Shown: positions 1-6,735, numbered from the stretch's first letter. The stretch: 8,378 nucleotides of DNA from Bacteroidales bacterium (GCA_024401915.1 JAKSKA010000052.1:1-8378); one strand, 5' to 3'. A program made the numbers and translations. Notes: generated by a model not told the origin, from the sequence alone.

Positions 1-69
1 CGGCGTCTCCGCAAGCCGTTCCTCGCCCACAAGAAGCTGATAAAGGGCGGCACGCTGCTGTTCCGGTAA
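1..69 (+). CDS. C-terminal end of a protein cut by the window edge, possibly a GH92-family alpha-mannosidase
   Basis: Frame 1 is open from the window edge to a TAA at 67-69 and gives 22 residues. The tail has the pattern FLAHKKLIKGGTLLF. This resembles the end of GH92 exo-alpha-mannosidases, where a His near a 'GG-x-L-x-F' strand closes the last beta-sandwich, as in tails of the form 'HxxIMxGGxLxFxM'. Only this short tail is visible, so the assignment is tentative: another beta-sandwich glycosidase, or an unrelated protein, is possible. The gene converges on the metallophosphoesterase gene, with a REP-like palindrome between them. No catalytic residue can be seen. Confidence 0.45.
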   Translation, partial: RRLRKPFLAHKKLIKGGTLLFR

Positions 70-93
70 AACCGAGGCTTTTCCGCCCCGTTC

Positions 94-122
94 GTACACA
101 CGCGAGTCACTCGCGTCTGTAC
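94..122. repeat. REP-like palindrome, copy 1 (imperfect)
   Basis: This is a 29-base palindrome with 14-base arms around a single central C at 108. The left arm reads GTACACACGCGAGT and the right arm ACTCGCGTCTGTAC, with one mismatch at the sixth arm position. It differs by one base from the perfect copy at 3439-3467. It sits 24 bases after the stop of the upstream partial gene and before the stop of the convergent metallophosphoesterase. It resembles a REP element and could form a hairpin that stabilises 3' ends or contributes to bidirectional termination. There is no T-run right after it, so a classical intrinsic terminator is not shown. Confidence 0.8.
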
Positions 123-156
123 CAATTCACCCACCTGCGCGCCGTGAATGAACCTT

Positions 157-1272
157 TTACCTGATCACGAACGATTCCGTGACCGCCGGTGAGTCGCCGC
201 CGTAGAAATCGATGACGACCGCGTGGTCGGAGACGCTCATCCTGAAGGAGCCGGCTCCATGGGCGGTCATATAGCTTTTCAGCCCGGGGCGGTATTCGTC
301 GAAGATGGCGCTTTCGTCCTTCACGGGCGTGCCGTCGTCGTTGCGGCCTCCCTTGCGCAGCTCTCCGTAGCTGGCGGCGCCGCGCGCGTCCACGGTGAGA
401 TTCTCGAGGTCGTCGCTGCTCCAGACGCTGTTCATCGTCATCTGGGTGATACGGCCGCCGTCTCCCAGCCAGTCTGCAAACTCGATGCGGTGGGTGTGGC
501 CGCAAAGCACGATGGCGTCTCGCTTCGCGAACAGTTCGCGCAGGTGGCGGCGCTGTGCGTCATATTTGGGCTTGCCGAAGAGGAACCAGCGGCAGGAGTT
601 GGCGTCATAGGGGAAAACGGGGCCGTGGCTCACGATGAACGTATATCGCGCGCCCTCGGTCTGCCTCAGGAGCTTCTCGATCTCATCCAGGTCCCTGCGG
701 CTGAAATCGATGAAGATATAGGCGTCGGGGCCGATTGTGAAGGCGAAAGTGGTCTTTGTGATCTTCTTCCCGAGCTCGCCGGACATCCTCTCCGTCATAA
801 ACTCGTTGTAGGCATCGCCGGCCTTCGTGCCGCGTATGTCGTGGTTCCCGCATACGGTCAGGAAGGGAAGGCCTCCGAGCGTGCTCTTGAAGTTGTCCAT
901 CACGTCCCCGAGCATCTTCTTGTGGACTTCCGGATTGCCGCAGTCCCCCTGGATCAGGTCCCCCATCTGGAAAACCATCCGCGTGCTCGGGTCCACGAGG
1001 GAGGCGGCGCGCTGAACCATCCTGGGGCATCTTTCCCGCCACATCTGCCCGTTCCTGGCGAACTCGGCCCTCTGCACGCGGTTGAGCCATTCGACGCTCT
1101 CGTTGTAATCGGAATGATACACCGATGCCGGCTCCGTATCGAAGTGGGTGTCACCAAGGATGACTATCGAATATTCCCCCTGCGCCCTTTCTTTGGCGGA
1201 GGGTTTGAAAGCTAGTGCGGATGGGGCTGCGGCACAGAGCGCTATTGCGAGGACGGTGAGACGTTTGTACAT
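157..1272 (-). CDS. Exported calcineurin-like metallophosphoesterase
   Basis: The protein has 371 residues. Residues 1-21 form a Sec signal peptide (KR, then a hydrophobic Leu/Ala core, cleavage near ALA-F), so it should be periplasmic or surface-exposed. The metallophosphoesterase metal-site motifs occur in order: GDTHF (D41, H43), GDLIQGD (D105), GNHD (N143, H144), SHGP (H216) and GHTH (H259, H261). These would hold a dinuclear metal centre for phosphomonoester or phosphodiester hydrolysis; the substrate cannot be read from the sequence. Residues beyond about 265 form a C-terminal beta-rich extension without a recognised motif. The ATG at 1272 is supported by the signal peptide that follows it. 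A TAnnTTTG box lies only four bases upstream, so the mRNA may be leaderless. The gene diverges from the PHP phosphodiesterase gene across a 58-base gap. Confidence 0.93.
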   Translation of the reverse strand: MYKRLTVLAIALCAAAPSALAFKPSAKERAQGEYSIVILGDTHFDTEPASVYHSDYNESVEWLNRVQRAEFARNGQMWRERCPRMVQRAASLVDPSTRMVFQMGDLIQGDCGNPEVHKKMLGDVMDNFKSTLGGLPFLTVCGNHDIRGTKAGDAYNEFMTERMSGELGKKITKTTFAFTIGPDAYIFIDFSRRDLDEIEKLLRQTEGARYTFIVSHGPVFPYDANSCRWFLFGKPKYDAQRRHLRELFAKRDAIVLCGHTHRIEFADWLGDGGRITQMTMNSVWSSDDLENLTVDARGAASYGELRKGGRNDDGTPVKDESAIFDEYRPGLKSYMTAHGAGSFRMSVSDHAVVIDFYGGDSPAVTESFVIR

Positions 1273-1276
1273 AATG

Positions 1277-1284
1277 CAAATATA
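1277..1284 (-). promoter_or_regulatory. Bacteroidota-type -7 promoter box for the metallophosphoesterase gene
   Basis: On the minus strand the sequence reads TATATTTG, an exact match to the TAnnTTTG -7 element of Bacteroidota housekeeping promoters. Only CATT separates it from the ATG at 1272, which would place the transcription start within a few bases of the start codon. A TTTG-like -33 element is not evident at the usual spacing, although the region is AT-rich. Confidence 0.6.
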
Positions 1285-1330
1285 CGCGGAAATTATGTGA
1301 AAACTGAAAAATAATGATGATATTCGTAGA

Positions 1331-2473
1331 ATGAAAAGAACAGAATTATGCCTGGCGGCGTTCCTGATGGCGATGCCATTGTGCGCCCAGTCCCGCCATC
1401 AGAGCGGAGCGAACCACTCGATGCTTGTTTACCCTATGCCCGAGACCCGTACGGAAATCATCACCCCCGAGGTCAACGGATATCAGGTGGTCAAGGCCGA
1501 CCTCCACGTCCACACCATATACTCCGACGGCAACGTGACGCCTTCGTACAGGGTCAGGGAGGCCTGGGCGGACGGTCTTGACGCGATTGCGATCACGGAC
1601 CATATCGAGTACCGTCCCTGTGAGAAGAAGATGATGAAGTTCCTCTCGGGCAACGTGACAAAGAACGAGGTCGAGAAGGGGAAGATAGCCTCCGACCTGA
1701 ACTTCCCGGTGGAGAATGCGCAAAAGAATGCCAGACATATGGGCATAACGCTGATCCCGGGCGTCGAGATCACCCGCGACCCTGTAAAGGTTGGCCATTT
1801 CAACGCACTCTTCACGACTGACAACAACCTGATCTACGACCGCGACCCGTTGCAGTCCATACGCAACGCACGCAAGCAGGGGGCCATAATAGAGCATAAC
1901 CACCCCGGCTGGCGCAAGCCCGACAACGAGTACACCGCCGTGATGGAGGCCGCTATGGCCGAGGGCCTTGTCGATGGCGTGGAAATCTTCAATTCCGAGG
2001 AGTTCTATCCTGACGTGATAGAGAAGGCGGCCGAGAAGGGCTTCTTCGTTGCAGGCGGTTCCGACATCCACGCTGAAAGTTCCTTGACCTTCTCCCGTTA
2101 CGGAGTGTTCAGGAATATGACGCTCATCTTCGCGAAGGACTCTTCCGCCGGGTCGATACGCGAAGCGCTGGAACACGGCAGGACCCTGGCCTACGGCTAT
2201 GGGGATATCGCCGGGAAGGAGGACCTGCTGAAGGACTTCCTCGCTGCCTCTCTCAAGGTGAAGATGGTGTATTCGGGATCCAGGAAGTACTACCGGATCA
2301 CCAACGCCACGTCATTCCCCCTTATGATATCGGTCTCCGGTTCTGACCCGTTTGTCCTGGGCGGCCTCAGCTCCGTCCAGAAGTCCACTTCGAAAGATGA
2401 GGTCGTCATCTCCGTTGCAAATATGTGGTATGGTGCCGACAAGCACCCTGAAATGAGGGTGACGCTGAAATGA
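1331..2473 (+). CDS. Exported PHP-domain phosphodiesterase (Sb-PDE-like)
   Basis: The protein has 380 residues with a signal peptide at 1-19 (MKR, hydrophobic core, cleavage near LCA-Q). The PHP metal-binding motifs run in order: DLHVHT (H59, H61) with YSDG (D66), ITDH (D90, H91), PGVEIT (E146), H156, EHNHPGW (H189, H191) and GSDIH (D245, H247). These residues would build a multinuclear metal site typical of PHP phosphoesterases. After about residue 300 comes a smaller beta-rich region ending at NMWYG, as in exported Bacteroidota PHP proteins named Sb-PDE phosphodiesterases. The natural substrate is unknown; a phosphodiester from nucleotides, lipids or glycans is an inference. The stop overlaps the next start as ATGA, indicating translational coupling. 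No clear TAnnTTTG box precedes the start; the nearest candidate, TATTCGTA at 1321-1328, is poor. Confidence 0.92.
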   Translation: MKRTELCLAAFLMAMPLCAQSRHQSGANHSMLVYPMPETRTEIITPEVNGYQVVKADLHVHTIYSDGNVTPSYRVREAWADGLDAIAITDHIEYRPCEKKMMKFLSGNVTKNEVEKGKIASDLNFPVENAQKNARHMGITLIPGVEITRDPVKVGHFNALFTTDNNLIYDRDPLQSIRNARKQGAIIEHNHPGWRKPDNEYTAVMEAAMAEGLVDGVEIFNSEEFYPDVIEKAAEKGFFVAGGSDIHAESSLTFSRYGVFRNMTLIFAKDSSAGSIREALEHGRTLAYGYGDIAGKEDLLKDFLAASLKVKMVYSGSRKYYRITNATSFPLMISVSGSDPFVLGGLSSVQKSTSKDEVVISVANMWYGADKHPEMRVTLK

Positions 2474-3432
2474 AACGCTTTTTCCTGACAATACTTGTTA
2501 CGCTTGCGTTCGTGCAGGCTCTGTCCGCTTCCAATCCCGCCCGGAAGGTGGACGGCATCATCAACACGTTCTGGAAGACTTCCCCCACAAGCCTGAATGA
2601 AGACAGGGTGTGCGCGATGTTCCGTATGCAGCCGTATATGGACAACGTGTCGGCGGAGGAGTTCGAGCGTTATCTTGTGTCGCCCGAACCTGTGAGGCGC
2701 GAGATGGAGAAGGGAACAGCGCTGCGTTTCTATCAGCGTTCGCTGGAGAAGTTGGTGAAGGAGATACCCGCCACGAAGGTGGAAAAGGGCAGCGTGGCCA
2801 TCTGGCTGCTCTACAATATGGGTTATGTGGTCAAGACGCCCTCCCACTGCTTTGCGATTGACCTGAAGCACCCGGAGGCGGAAAGGCTCGTTCCGTACAT
2901 TGACTTCCTGATGGTGACCCACGACCACGATGACCATTATACCGATGCGTTGAACAAGGCTATGATTGACGCCGGGAAGAAGGTCTTCACCAATTTCGAC
3001 AAGTCCGGTTATGCCCTGACCAACCTGCGTGACGTCAGGGAGACCGAAGAGGCCGGAATTAGGATACGCACTGAAATCACGGACCACAACAAGAAAAAAA
3101 CCAACTTCGTGATCACGTACCTGGTCGATTGCGGAGATGATACGGGGGGCGTGAGCTTCTATTTCGTAGGGGATTCCTGCAACTGGAGACAACTCAACCC
3201 CCAGGGGCCCGTGGACATCTTCGTGCCCCATATCCGCGTCGGGCTGGATCTCCACAAGGCTGCGGACAAGATCAATCCGCACTGGGTCCTCGCCTCCCAC
3301 CTTCTTGAGCTCGGCCATCCTGTCGGCAAATACCGCTGGAGCTATTCCTGCGGCCTCGCGGCAGCCTATGAAGTATATCGTGACAATGTCTACGTGCCCG
3401 TCTGGGGCGATAAGATAATATACCGGAGATAG
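2470..3432 (+). CDS. Exported metallo-beta-lactamase-fold hydrolase (UlaG-like)
   Basis: The protein has 320 residues with a signal peptide at about 1-20 (MKRFF, hydrophobic stretch, LSA-S). A helical N-terminal part (about 25-105) is followed by the MBL fold. The key motif is THDHDDHY (H151, H153, D155, H156), fitting HxHxDH. Further candidate ligands are H206 (ITDHN), D235 in FVGDS, and H277/H283 in SHLLELGH. The strand pattern and the GDS motif resemble the UlaG/RomA-like branch of zinc- or manganese-dependent hydrolases rather than true beta-lactamases. The ATG overlaps the TGA of the PHP gene by four bases, so the two exported metallohydrolases are probably made together and may act on the same molecule, for example sequential cleavage of a phosphoester and a lactone or cyclic ester. 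That pathway link is inference. The REP-like palindrome begins six bases after the TAG. Confidence 0.88.
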   Translation: MKRFFLTILVTLAFVQALSASNPARKVDGIINTFWKTSPTSLNEDRVCAMFRMQPYMDNVSAEEFERYLVSPEPVRREMEKGTALRFYQRSLEKLVKEIPATKVEKGSVAIWLLYNMGYVVKTPSHCFAIDLKHPEAERLVPYIDFLMVTHDHDDHYTDALNKAMIDAGKKVFTNFDKSGYALTNLRDVRETEEAGIRIRTEITDHNKKKTNFVITYLVDCGDDTGGVSFYFVGDSCNWRQLNPQGPVDIFVPHIRVGLDLHKAADKINPHWVLASHLLELGHPVGKYRWSYSCGLAAAYEVYRDNVYVPVWGDKIIYRR

Positions 3433-3438
3433 GGTATT

Positions 3439-3467
3439 GTACAGACGCGAGTCACTCGCGTCTGTAC
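3439..3467. repeat. REP-like palindrome, copy 2 (perfect)
   Basis: This is a perfect 29-base palindrome. The arms GTACAGACGCGAGT and ACTCGCGTCTGTAC flank a central C at 3453. It is one base different from the copy at 94-122, while the sequences flanking the two copies are unrelated beyond a few bases, so these are dispersed repeats and not parts of a larger duplication. It starts six bases past the stop of the MBL-fold gene. The RNA would fold into a strong hairpin with up to 12-13 paired bases and could insulate the operons on either side. No T-run follows. Confidence 0.85.
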
Positions 3468-3579
3468 GAACTATCGTTTCCTCTGGCCGGCGATTTTCGC
3501 GGCATCGGAGGGCGTTACGACTATGGGCCATTAAGATTCCGCGGTGGGGAATGTCTTATGGATACCAGAATTCAAAAAA

Positions 3580-5568
3580 ATGAAAAGGATCATTGCATTG
3601 CTGGCCCTTATCGCCGCCACCATTCCGGCGTGGGCCCAGAACACGACGGCGGGGAAGCGCATCGTCTGTGACGAAACCTGCCGCGAAGAATATCAGAAAG
3701 CGGAGACCGCGGCTGCCGCACCGAAGCCGGAGGCAACGAAATCAGAGACAACATCGAGGCCCGTAGCACCTTCTGCACCCGGAGCTGCGACGGCGCCCCT
3801 CTATGCGGTAGTCTCTCCGGTCGGCCGGTCCAACGTGGAGATGATTAATCAGGCGCCGCGTCTTGAAACGCTTGATGGCAAGACAATCGCCGTCGTCGGC
3901 GTGAGCTTTATGACCGGTATCACCCACCCGGAGATAAAGCGGCTGATAAAGGAGAACTACCCGCGCGCCAAGGTCATCCTGCTGGACGAAATCGGTATCT
4001 CGGGGCCCTACCCGGCACCCGGCGTCACCCGCAAGCAGAACGAGGAGTTCAAGCGCAATCTCCAGGAGATGGGCGTCGATGCACTCATCTCCGGCAACGG
4101 AGGATGCGGACTCTGCACCCCCAAGGAAGTCGGGTCCTGCATCACCGCCGAATACATCGGCATCCCGTCCGTGATGATTGCGGGACCGGGATTCAGCGAC
4201 CAGGCCCGTTACACCTCGCGCAACAACGGCGTGCCGGTGATGCGCGTGGCAGAATATCCGGGAGCGTTCGCCGCCGACTCGGAGGAGACGCTGGTCCGCA
4301 ACACCCGCGAGGTGCTGTGGCCGCAGATAGTGAAGGCACTCACCACCCCCATCTCGCCCGAAGAGCTCTCTGCAGCCGGTGAAAAGGCCGGCGACCTGCG
4401 CGATGACGTGTTCTACGGCACACTCGAAGAGGTGGACGACTATTTCCGCAAGCAGAACTGGACCGACGGACTCCCGTTCGTCCCTCCGACGTATGAGAAG
4501 GTCACCCACTATCTCGAATACACGCCATACCGTTATGACGAGACCGTTGCCGTGCTGCCGATCGCCCACAGGAACACTACCGCCTGGCACGTTGCCGTCA
4601 ATGCCGTGATGGCAGGCTGCAAGCCGGAACATATGCCCATCCTCATTGCGCTGACAAAGGGCCTGGGGGACGGGACTTTCCGCCGCACCCTCGCGAGCAC
4701 CCACGCGTGGGCTCCGTACTGCTGGCTGAACGGGCCGGTTGCGCGGCAGCTCGGAATCGACTGCGGACAGGGCCAGATCAACGAGGCGGCGAACGTTGCG
4801 ATAGGACGGTTCCTGAACCTCGCGCTGATGAACCTGTGCGGGTATTACGTGAAGCAGGACAGGATGGGAACGTTCGGCTATCCGATGCCCTGGTGCCTTG
4901 TGGAAGACGAGCAGGCCTGCGCACGCATAGGCTGGAAACCCTGGCACGTCCGCAAGGGATTCGGTGCGGACGAGAGTGTGGTCACACTCGGCTCCACGCT
5001 GCTCTGGGGCAATAATATGGCTCCGTCCACAACCGACCCGGTCAAGGTGATGCAGCTGCTTGCCTGGGATATCTCGGAGCGCTGCCAGTTCGCGCTTGGC
5101 AGCGGACGCCAGTACACATTCAGGACCATACTGATGACGGAACCGGTCGCAGGGATTCTTGCCCGGAAGTTCAAGTCTCCGGAAGCACTGGAGCACATTC
5201 TGATATCCGAATCACGCCGTCCTCTCAAGGAACGCGCATTCGCAAACTACTATGCCAACCCGGGCAGCCGCAAGGACGGCGGAAAACACAACCTGAGGCA
5301 ATATACTGCCCATATCGAGAAAACGGAAGGCGGAGAAATGACGAACGTCCCCGAGTGGTACGACTCCGACGCCGCCGAGATGAAGACCGTCCCGACGATG
5401 AAACGGGGGATGACGGCATTCCTCATCACGGGAGACAGCGCCCGTAACAAGGTTCAGACGATGCCCGGCGGCGGATATGCATCAGTAAAGATAGAATTGC
5501 CGGGCAATTGGGACGCCCTGATGAAGGAACTTGGTTATCAGCCGCTGAAAAATCACTATATTCGCTGA
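3580..5568 (+). CDS. Exported two-domain UGSC-type protein (cysteine form)
   Basis: From the ATG at 3580 the protein has 662 residues. The frame extends upstream to a GTG at 3544, but the ATG is preferred because a signal peptide follows it directly (MKRIIALLALIAATIPAWA, cleavage before Q20). C30 and C34 form CDETC just after cleavage, then an Ala/Pro/Thr-rich linker spans about 41-74. Residues about 76-255 resemble the UGSC (seleno)protein family, with GGCGLCTPKEVGSC at 175-187: CGLC (C176, C179) lies where UGSC is expected, so Cys replaces selenocysteine. Residues about 283-640 resemble a family often encoded next to UGSC genes, with WTDGLPFVPPT (294-304), NAVMAGC (341-347), NGPVAR, and W-x-P-x-HVRKGFG near 452-462. 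The reaction is unknown; a thiol-redox role is inferred from the CxxC. The next gene, a sigma factor, starts at or within about 20 bases of the stop. Confidence 0.8.
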   Translation: MKRIIALLALIAATIPAWAQNTTAGKRIVCDETCREEYQKAETAAAAPKPEATKSETTSRPVAPSAPGAATAPLYAVVSPVGRSNVEMINQAPRLETLDGKTIAVVGVSFMTGITHPEIKRLIKENYPRAKVILLDEIGISGPYPAPGVTRKQNEEFKRNLQEMGVDALISGNGGCGLCTPKEVGSCITAEYIGIPSVMIAGPGFSDQARYTSRNNGVPVMRVAEYPGAFAADSEETLVRNTREVLWPQIVKALTTPISPEELSAAGEKAGDLRDDVFYGTLEEVDDYFRKQNWTDGLPFVPPTYEKVTHYLEYTPYRYDETVAVLPIAHRNTTAWHVAVNAVMAGCKPEHMPILIALTKGLGDGTFRRTLASTHAWAPYCWLNGPVARQLGIDCGQGQINEAANVAIGRFLNLALMNLCGYYVKQDRMGTFGYPMPWCLVEDEQACARIGWKPWHVRKGFGADESVVTLGSTLLWGNNMAPSTTDPVKVMQLLAWDISERCQFALGSGRQYTFRTILMTEPVAGILARKFKSPEALEHILISESRRPLKERAFANYYANPGSRKDGGKHNLRQYTAHIEKTEGGEMTNVPEWYDSDAAEMKTVPTMKRGMTAFLITGDSARNKVQTMPGGGYASVKIELPGNWDALMKELGYQPLKNHYIR

Positions 5569-5587
5569 TGTGATAGGTACTTCCAAG

Positions 5588-6058
5588 ATGTCTTTTTCCG
5601 AAATCGTGCGTATATACCAGCAGCCGCTCTACTGGTATATACGCCGGGTTGTGCTCATCCACGAAGATTCGGAGGACATCCTTCAGGAGACACTTCTCAA
5701 AGCGTACAGGCATCTGTGGACGCTCCGAAGTGACAATGCCCTGAAATCCTGGCTGTTCAAGATTGCGACCAACGAGATAAACAGGTACTTCAAGGGACGC
5801 AGGGAGACCGTGGACCCGGACTGCATTCACGATTCGGAAATCGTGGACTCCGGCTGCATATCCGAGGAGAAGGTTTCCGAGATAATCTCCACTGCCGTCA
5901 CGCAGATGAGCCCGCTCCAACGGGAAGTCTTCAGCCTCAAATACTACGACGATATGGACTATGATGAAATCTCACGGATTACCGGAGCATCGAAGAACAC
6001 GTTGATGGTAAGCTACCACGAAGCCAGAAAGAAAATAGAAAAGGAGATAAACAAATGA
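5588..6058 (+). CDS. ECF-family RNA polymerase sigma factor
   Basis: From the ATG at 5588 the protein has 156 residues; an in-frame GTG at 5570 would add six. The ATG is preferred because MSFSEIVRIYQQ fits the usual start of ECF sigma region 2 and an AGG lies 10 bases upstream. Region 2 (about 4-70) contains EDSEDILQETLLKAY, the conserved core-binding and -10 recognition segment. A variable linker (71-93) follows, then region 4 (about 96-152), with PLQREVFSLKYYDDMDYDEI and the helix-turn-helix ITGASKNTLMVSYHEARKK. It directs core polymerase to stress-type promoters. The stop overlaps the start of the next gene as ATGA, the classic arrangement for a sigma and its anti-sigma. The target promoters are not identifiable here. 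Confidence 0.93.
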   Translation: MSFSEIVRIYQQPLYWYIRRVVLIHEDSEDILQETLLKAYRHLWTLRSDNALKSWLFKIATNEINRYFKGRRETVDPDCIHDSEIVDSGCISEEKVSEIISTAVTQMSPLQREVFSLKYYDDMDYDEISRITGASKNTLMVSYHEARKKIEKEINK

Positions 6059-6300
6059 GTCAAGTCAGATTGAAAACCCCCGACGGCTATTTCGAGAAGA
6101 GTCTGGAAAAGACCCTCTCCTCGGTGGAAGGCGTCCGAAAACGCAGGAGGGCGGTCCTTTGCACCTGCGCCGCAGTAGTGCTGGCGGCAGGCACATATTT
6201 TTCAATTTCCGCATTCCGGTCGGACGTGGCCTGGCAGGAATATCTTGCCCAGCAGGAAGAACTGGCCCGTCTCGACATATTCCTTGAAATCAACGAATAG
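6055..6300 (+). CDS. Small single-span membrane protein, putative anti-sigma factor
   Basis: The protein has 81 residues. The N-terminal cytoplasmic part (1-32) holds TPDGYFEKSLEKTL, matching the PxGYFE motif common in short proteins encoded after ECF sigma genes in Bacteroidota. A basic patch RKRRR (28-32) precedes one hydrophobic membrane span at about 33-54, so the N-terminus should face the cytoplasm (positive-inside rule). A short acidic extracytoplasmic tail (about 55-81) follows. It overlaps the sigma gene by four bases, and the next gene starts two bases after its TAG. Position, topology and size resemble CnrY-type minimal anti-sigmas, which clamp the sigma with one short segment. There is no anti-sigma zinc-finger motif. 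Function is inferred from context and motif. Confidence 0.75.
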   Translation: MSQVRLKTPDGYFEKSLEKTLSSVEGVRKRRRAVLCTCAAVVLAAGTYFSISAFRSDVAWQEYLAQQEELARLDIFLEINE

Positions 6301-6301
6301 T

Positions 6302-6688
6302 ATGAAAAAGACATTGATAATCTTTCTCGCGCTGGCCATATCCTTCCATTCCGGAGCCCAGCCGAGCCAAAGGCAGAAAATGATACATATGGCTGCGGTA
6401 CGCATCGCAGAGCAGATAGAAGTGCCCGAGTCGTCCAGGGAGGCATTCATCACCCTGTATCAGAGATACAAAGGGGAAAGCGCGGAGATAGTCAGGACCA
6501 AGGCCCCGTCGGGAGAGGATCCCGAAAATACGGCGGAATTGAAGATCCTCGACGACTTCGAGAAGAGCCGGAAGATCCTTTCCCTCCGGAAAGCGTATTA
6601 CTTCAAGTTCCGTGAGATCCTGACGGCTTCCCAGATTCAGGCGATGTACGATCTGGAAAGGGTGGCGAAGGATACTCCGGCCCGATGA
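6302..6688 (+). CDS. Small exported protein with LTxxQ motif, Spy/CpxP/CnrX-like candidate sensor
   Basis: The ATG at 6302 gives 128 residues beginning with a signal peptide (MKKTLIIFLALAISFHSGA, cleavage before Q20). The frame runs upstream to 6245, but that would bury the signal peptide and overlap the anti-sigma gene. The mature part is predicted almost all alpha-helical and charged, with LTASQIQAMYDLE at 107-119. This matches the LTxxQ signature of the Spy/CpxP/ZraP/CnrX periplasmic family, and the length also fits. Mature His residues are scarce (H29 only) and there is no Cys, so metal sensing as in CnrX is not supported directly. As third gene after a sigma and its putative anti-sigma, it may sense envelope stress or modulate the anti-sigma; chaperone activity like Spy is the alternative. 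Confidence 0.72.
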   Translation: MKKTLIIFLALAISFHSGAQPSQRQKMIHMAAVRIAEQIEVPESSREAFITLYQRYKGESAEIVRTKAPSGEDPENTAELKILDDFEKSRKILSLRKAYYFKFREILTASQIQAMYDLERVAKDTPAR

Positions 6689-6690
6689 GT

Positions 6691-6702
6691 TCGTACGTAC
6701 GA
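6691..6702. repeat. 12-base perfect palindrome
   Basis: TCGTACGTACGA is a perfect palindrome starting two bases after the stop of the LTxxQ gene. It shares the outer GTAC arms and TTCGTAC/GTACGA flanks seen around the two REP-like elements, but lacks their GACGCGAGT core. It could be chance, a protein site, or the scar of an excised REP. Confidence 0.35.
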
Positions 6703-6735
6703 CAGAAGGACATCTGAAGCCGCTCCTGCGCCCCG

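Noticed and set aside
125..149. Inverted repeat ATTCAC...GTGAAT downstream of the metallophosphoesterase stop, considered as a terminator
   Set aside because: Arms are only six bases with a 13-base loop and there is no T-run; too weak to call.
223..1215. Long plus-strand open frame (330 aa) opposite the metallophosphoesterase
   Set aside because: Shadow of a GC-rich coding strand: no recognisable motif, no signal or start context, while the minus-strand frame carries all metallophosphoesterase motifs.
1321..1328. TATTCGTA as a -7 box for the PHP phosphodiesterase gene
   Set aside because: It matches only part of TAnnTTTG; its distance to the ATG is suggestive but the sequence is not convincing.
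2290..3531. 413-aa minus-strand open frame across the MBL-fold gene
   Set aside because: It spans two plus-strand genes and a REP element and has no family-like motif; it is a codon-bias artefact.
3544..3579. Upstream GTG start for the UGSC-type protein
   Set aside because: It would place 12 polar and hydrophobic residues before a textbook signal peptide starting at the ATG at 3580.
4084..4140. Selenocysteine insertion in the UGSC-type gene
   Set aside because: The frame has no internal TGA; the equivalent position is encoded as Cys, so no Sec machinery is needed.
3742..5196. 484-aa minus-strand open frame opposite the UGSC-type gene
   Set aside because: Low-complexity His/Arg/Val-rich translation without motifs; the plus strand encodes clear conserved segments.
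6245..6301. Upstream start for the LTxxQ protein overlapping the anti-sigma gene
   Set aside because: It would hide the signal peptide that begins at the ATG at 6302.
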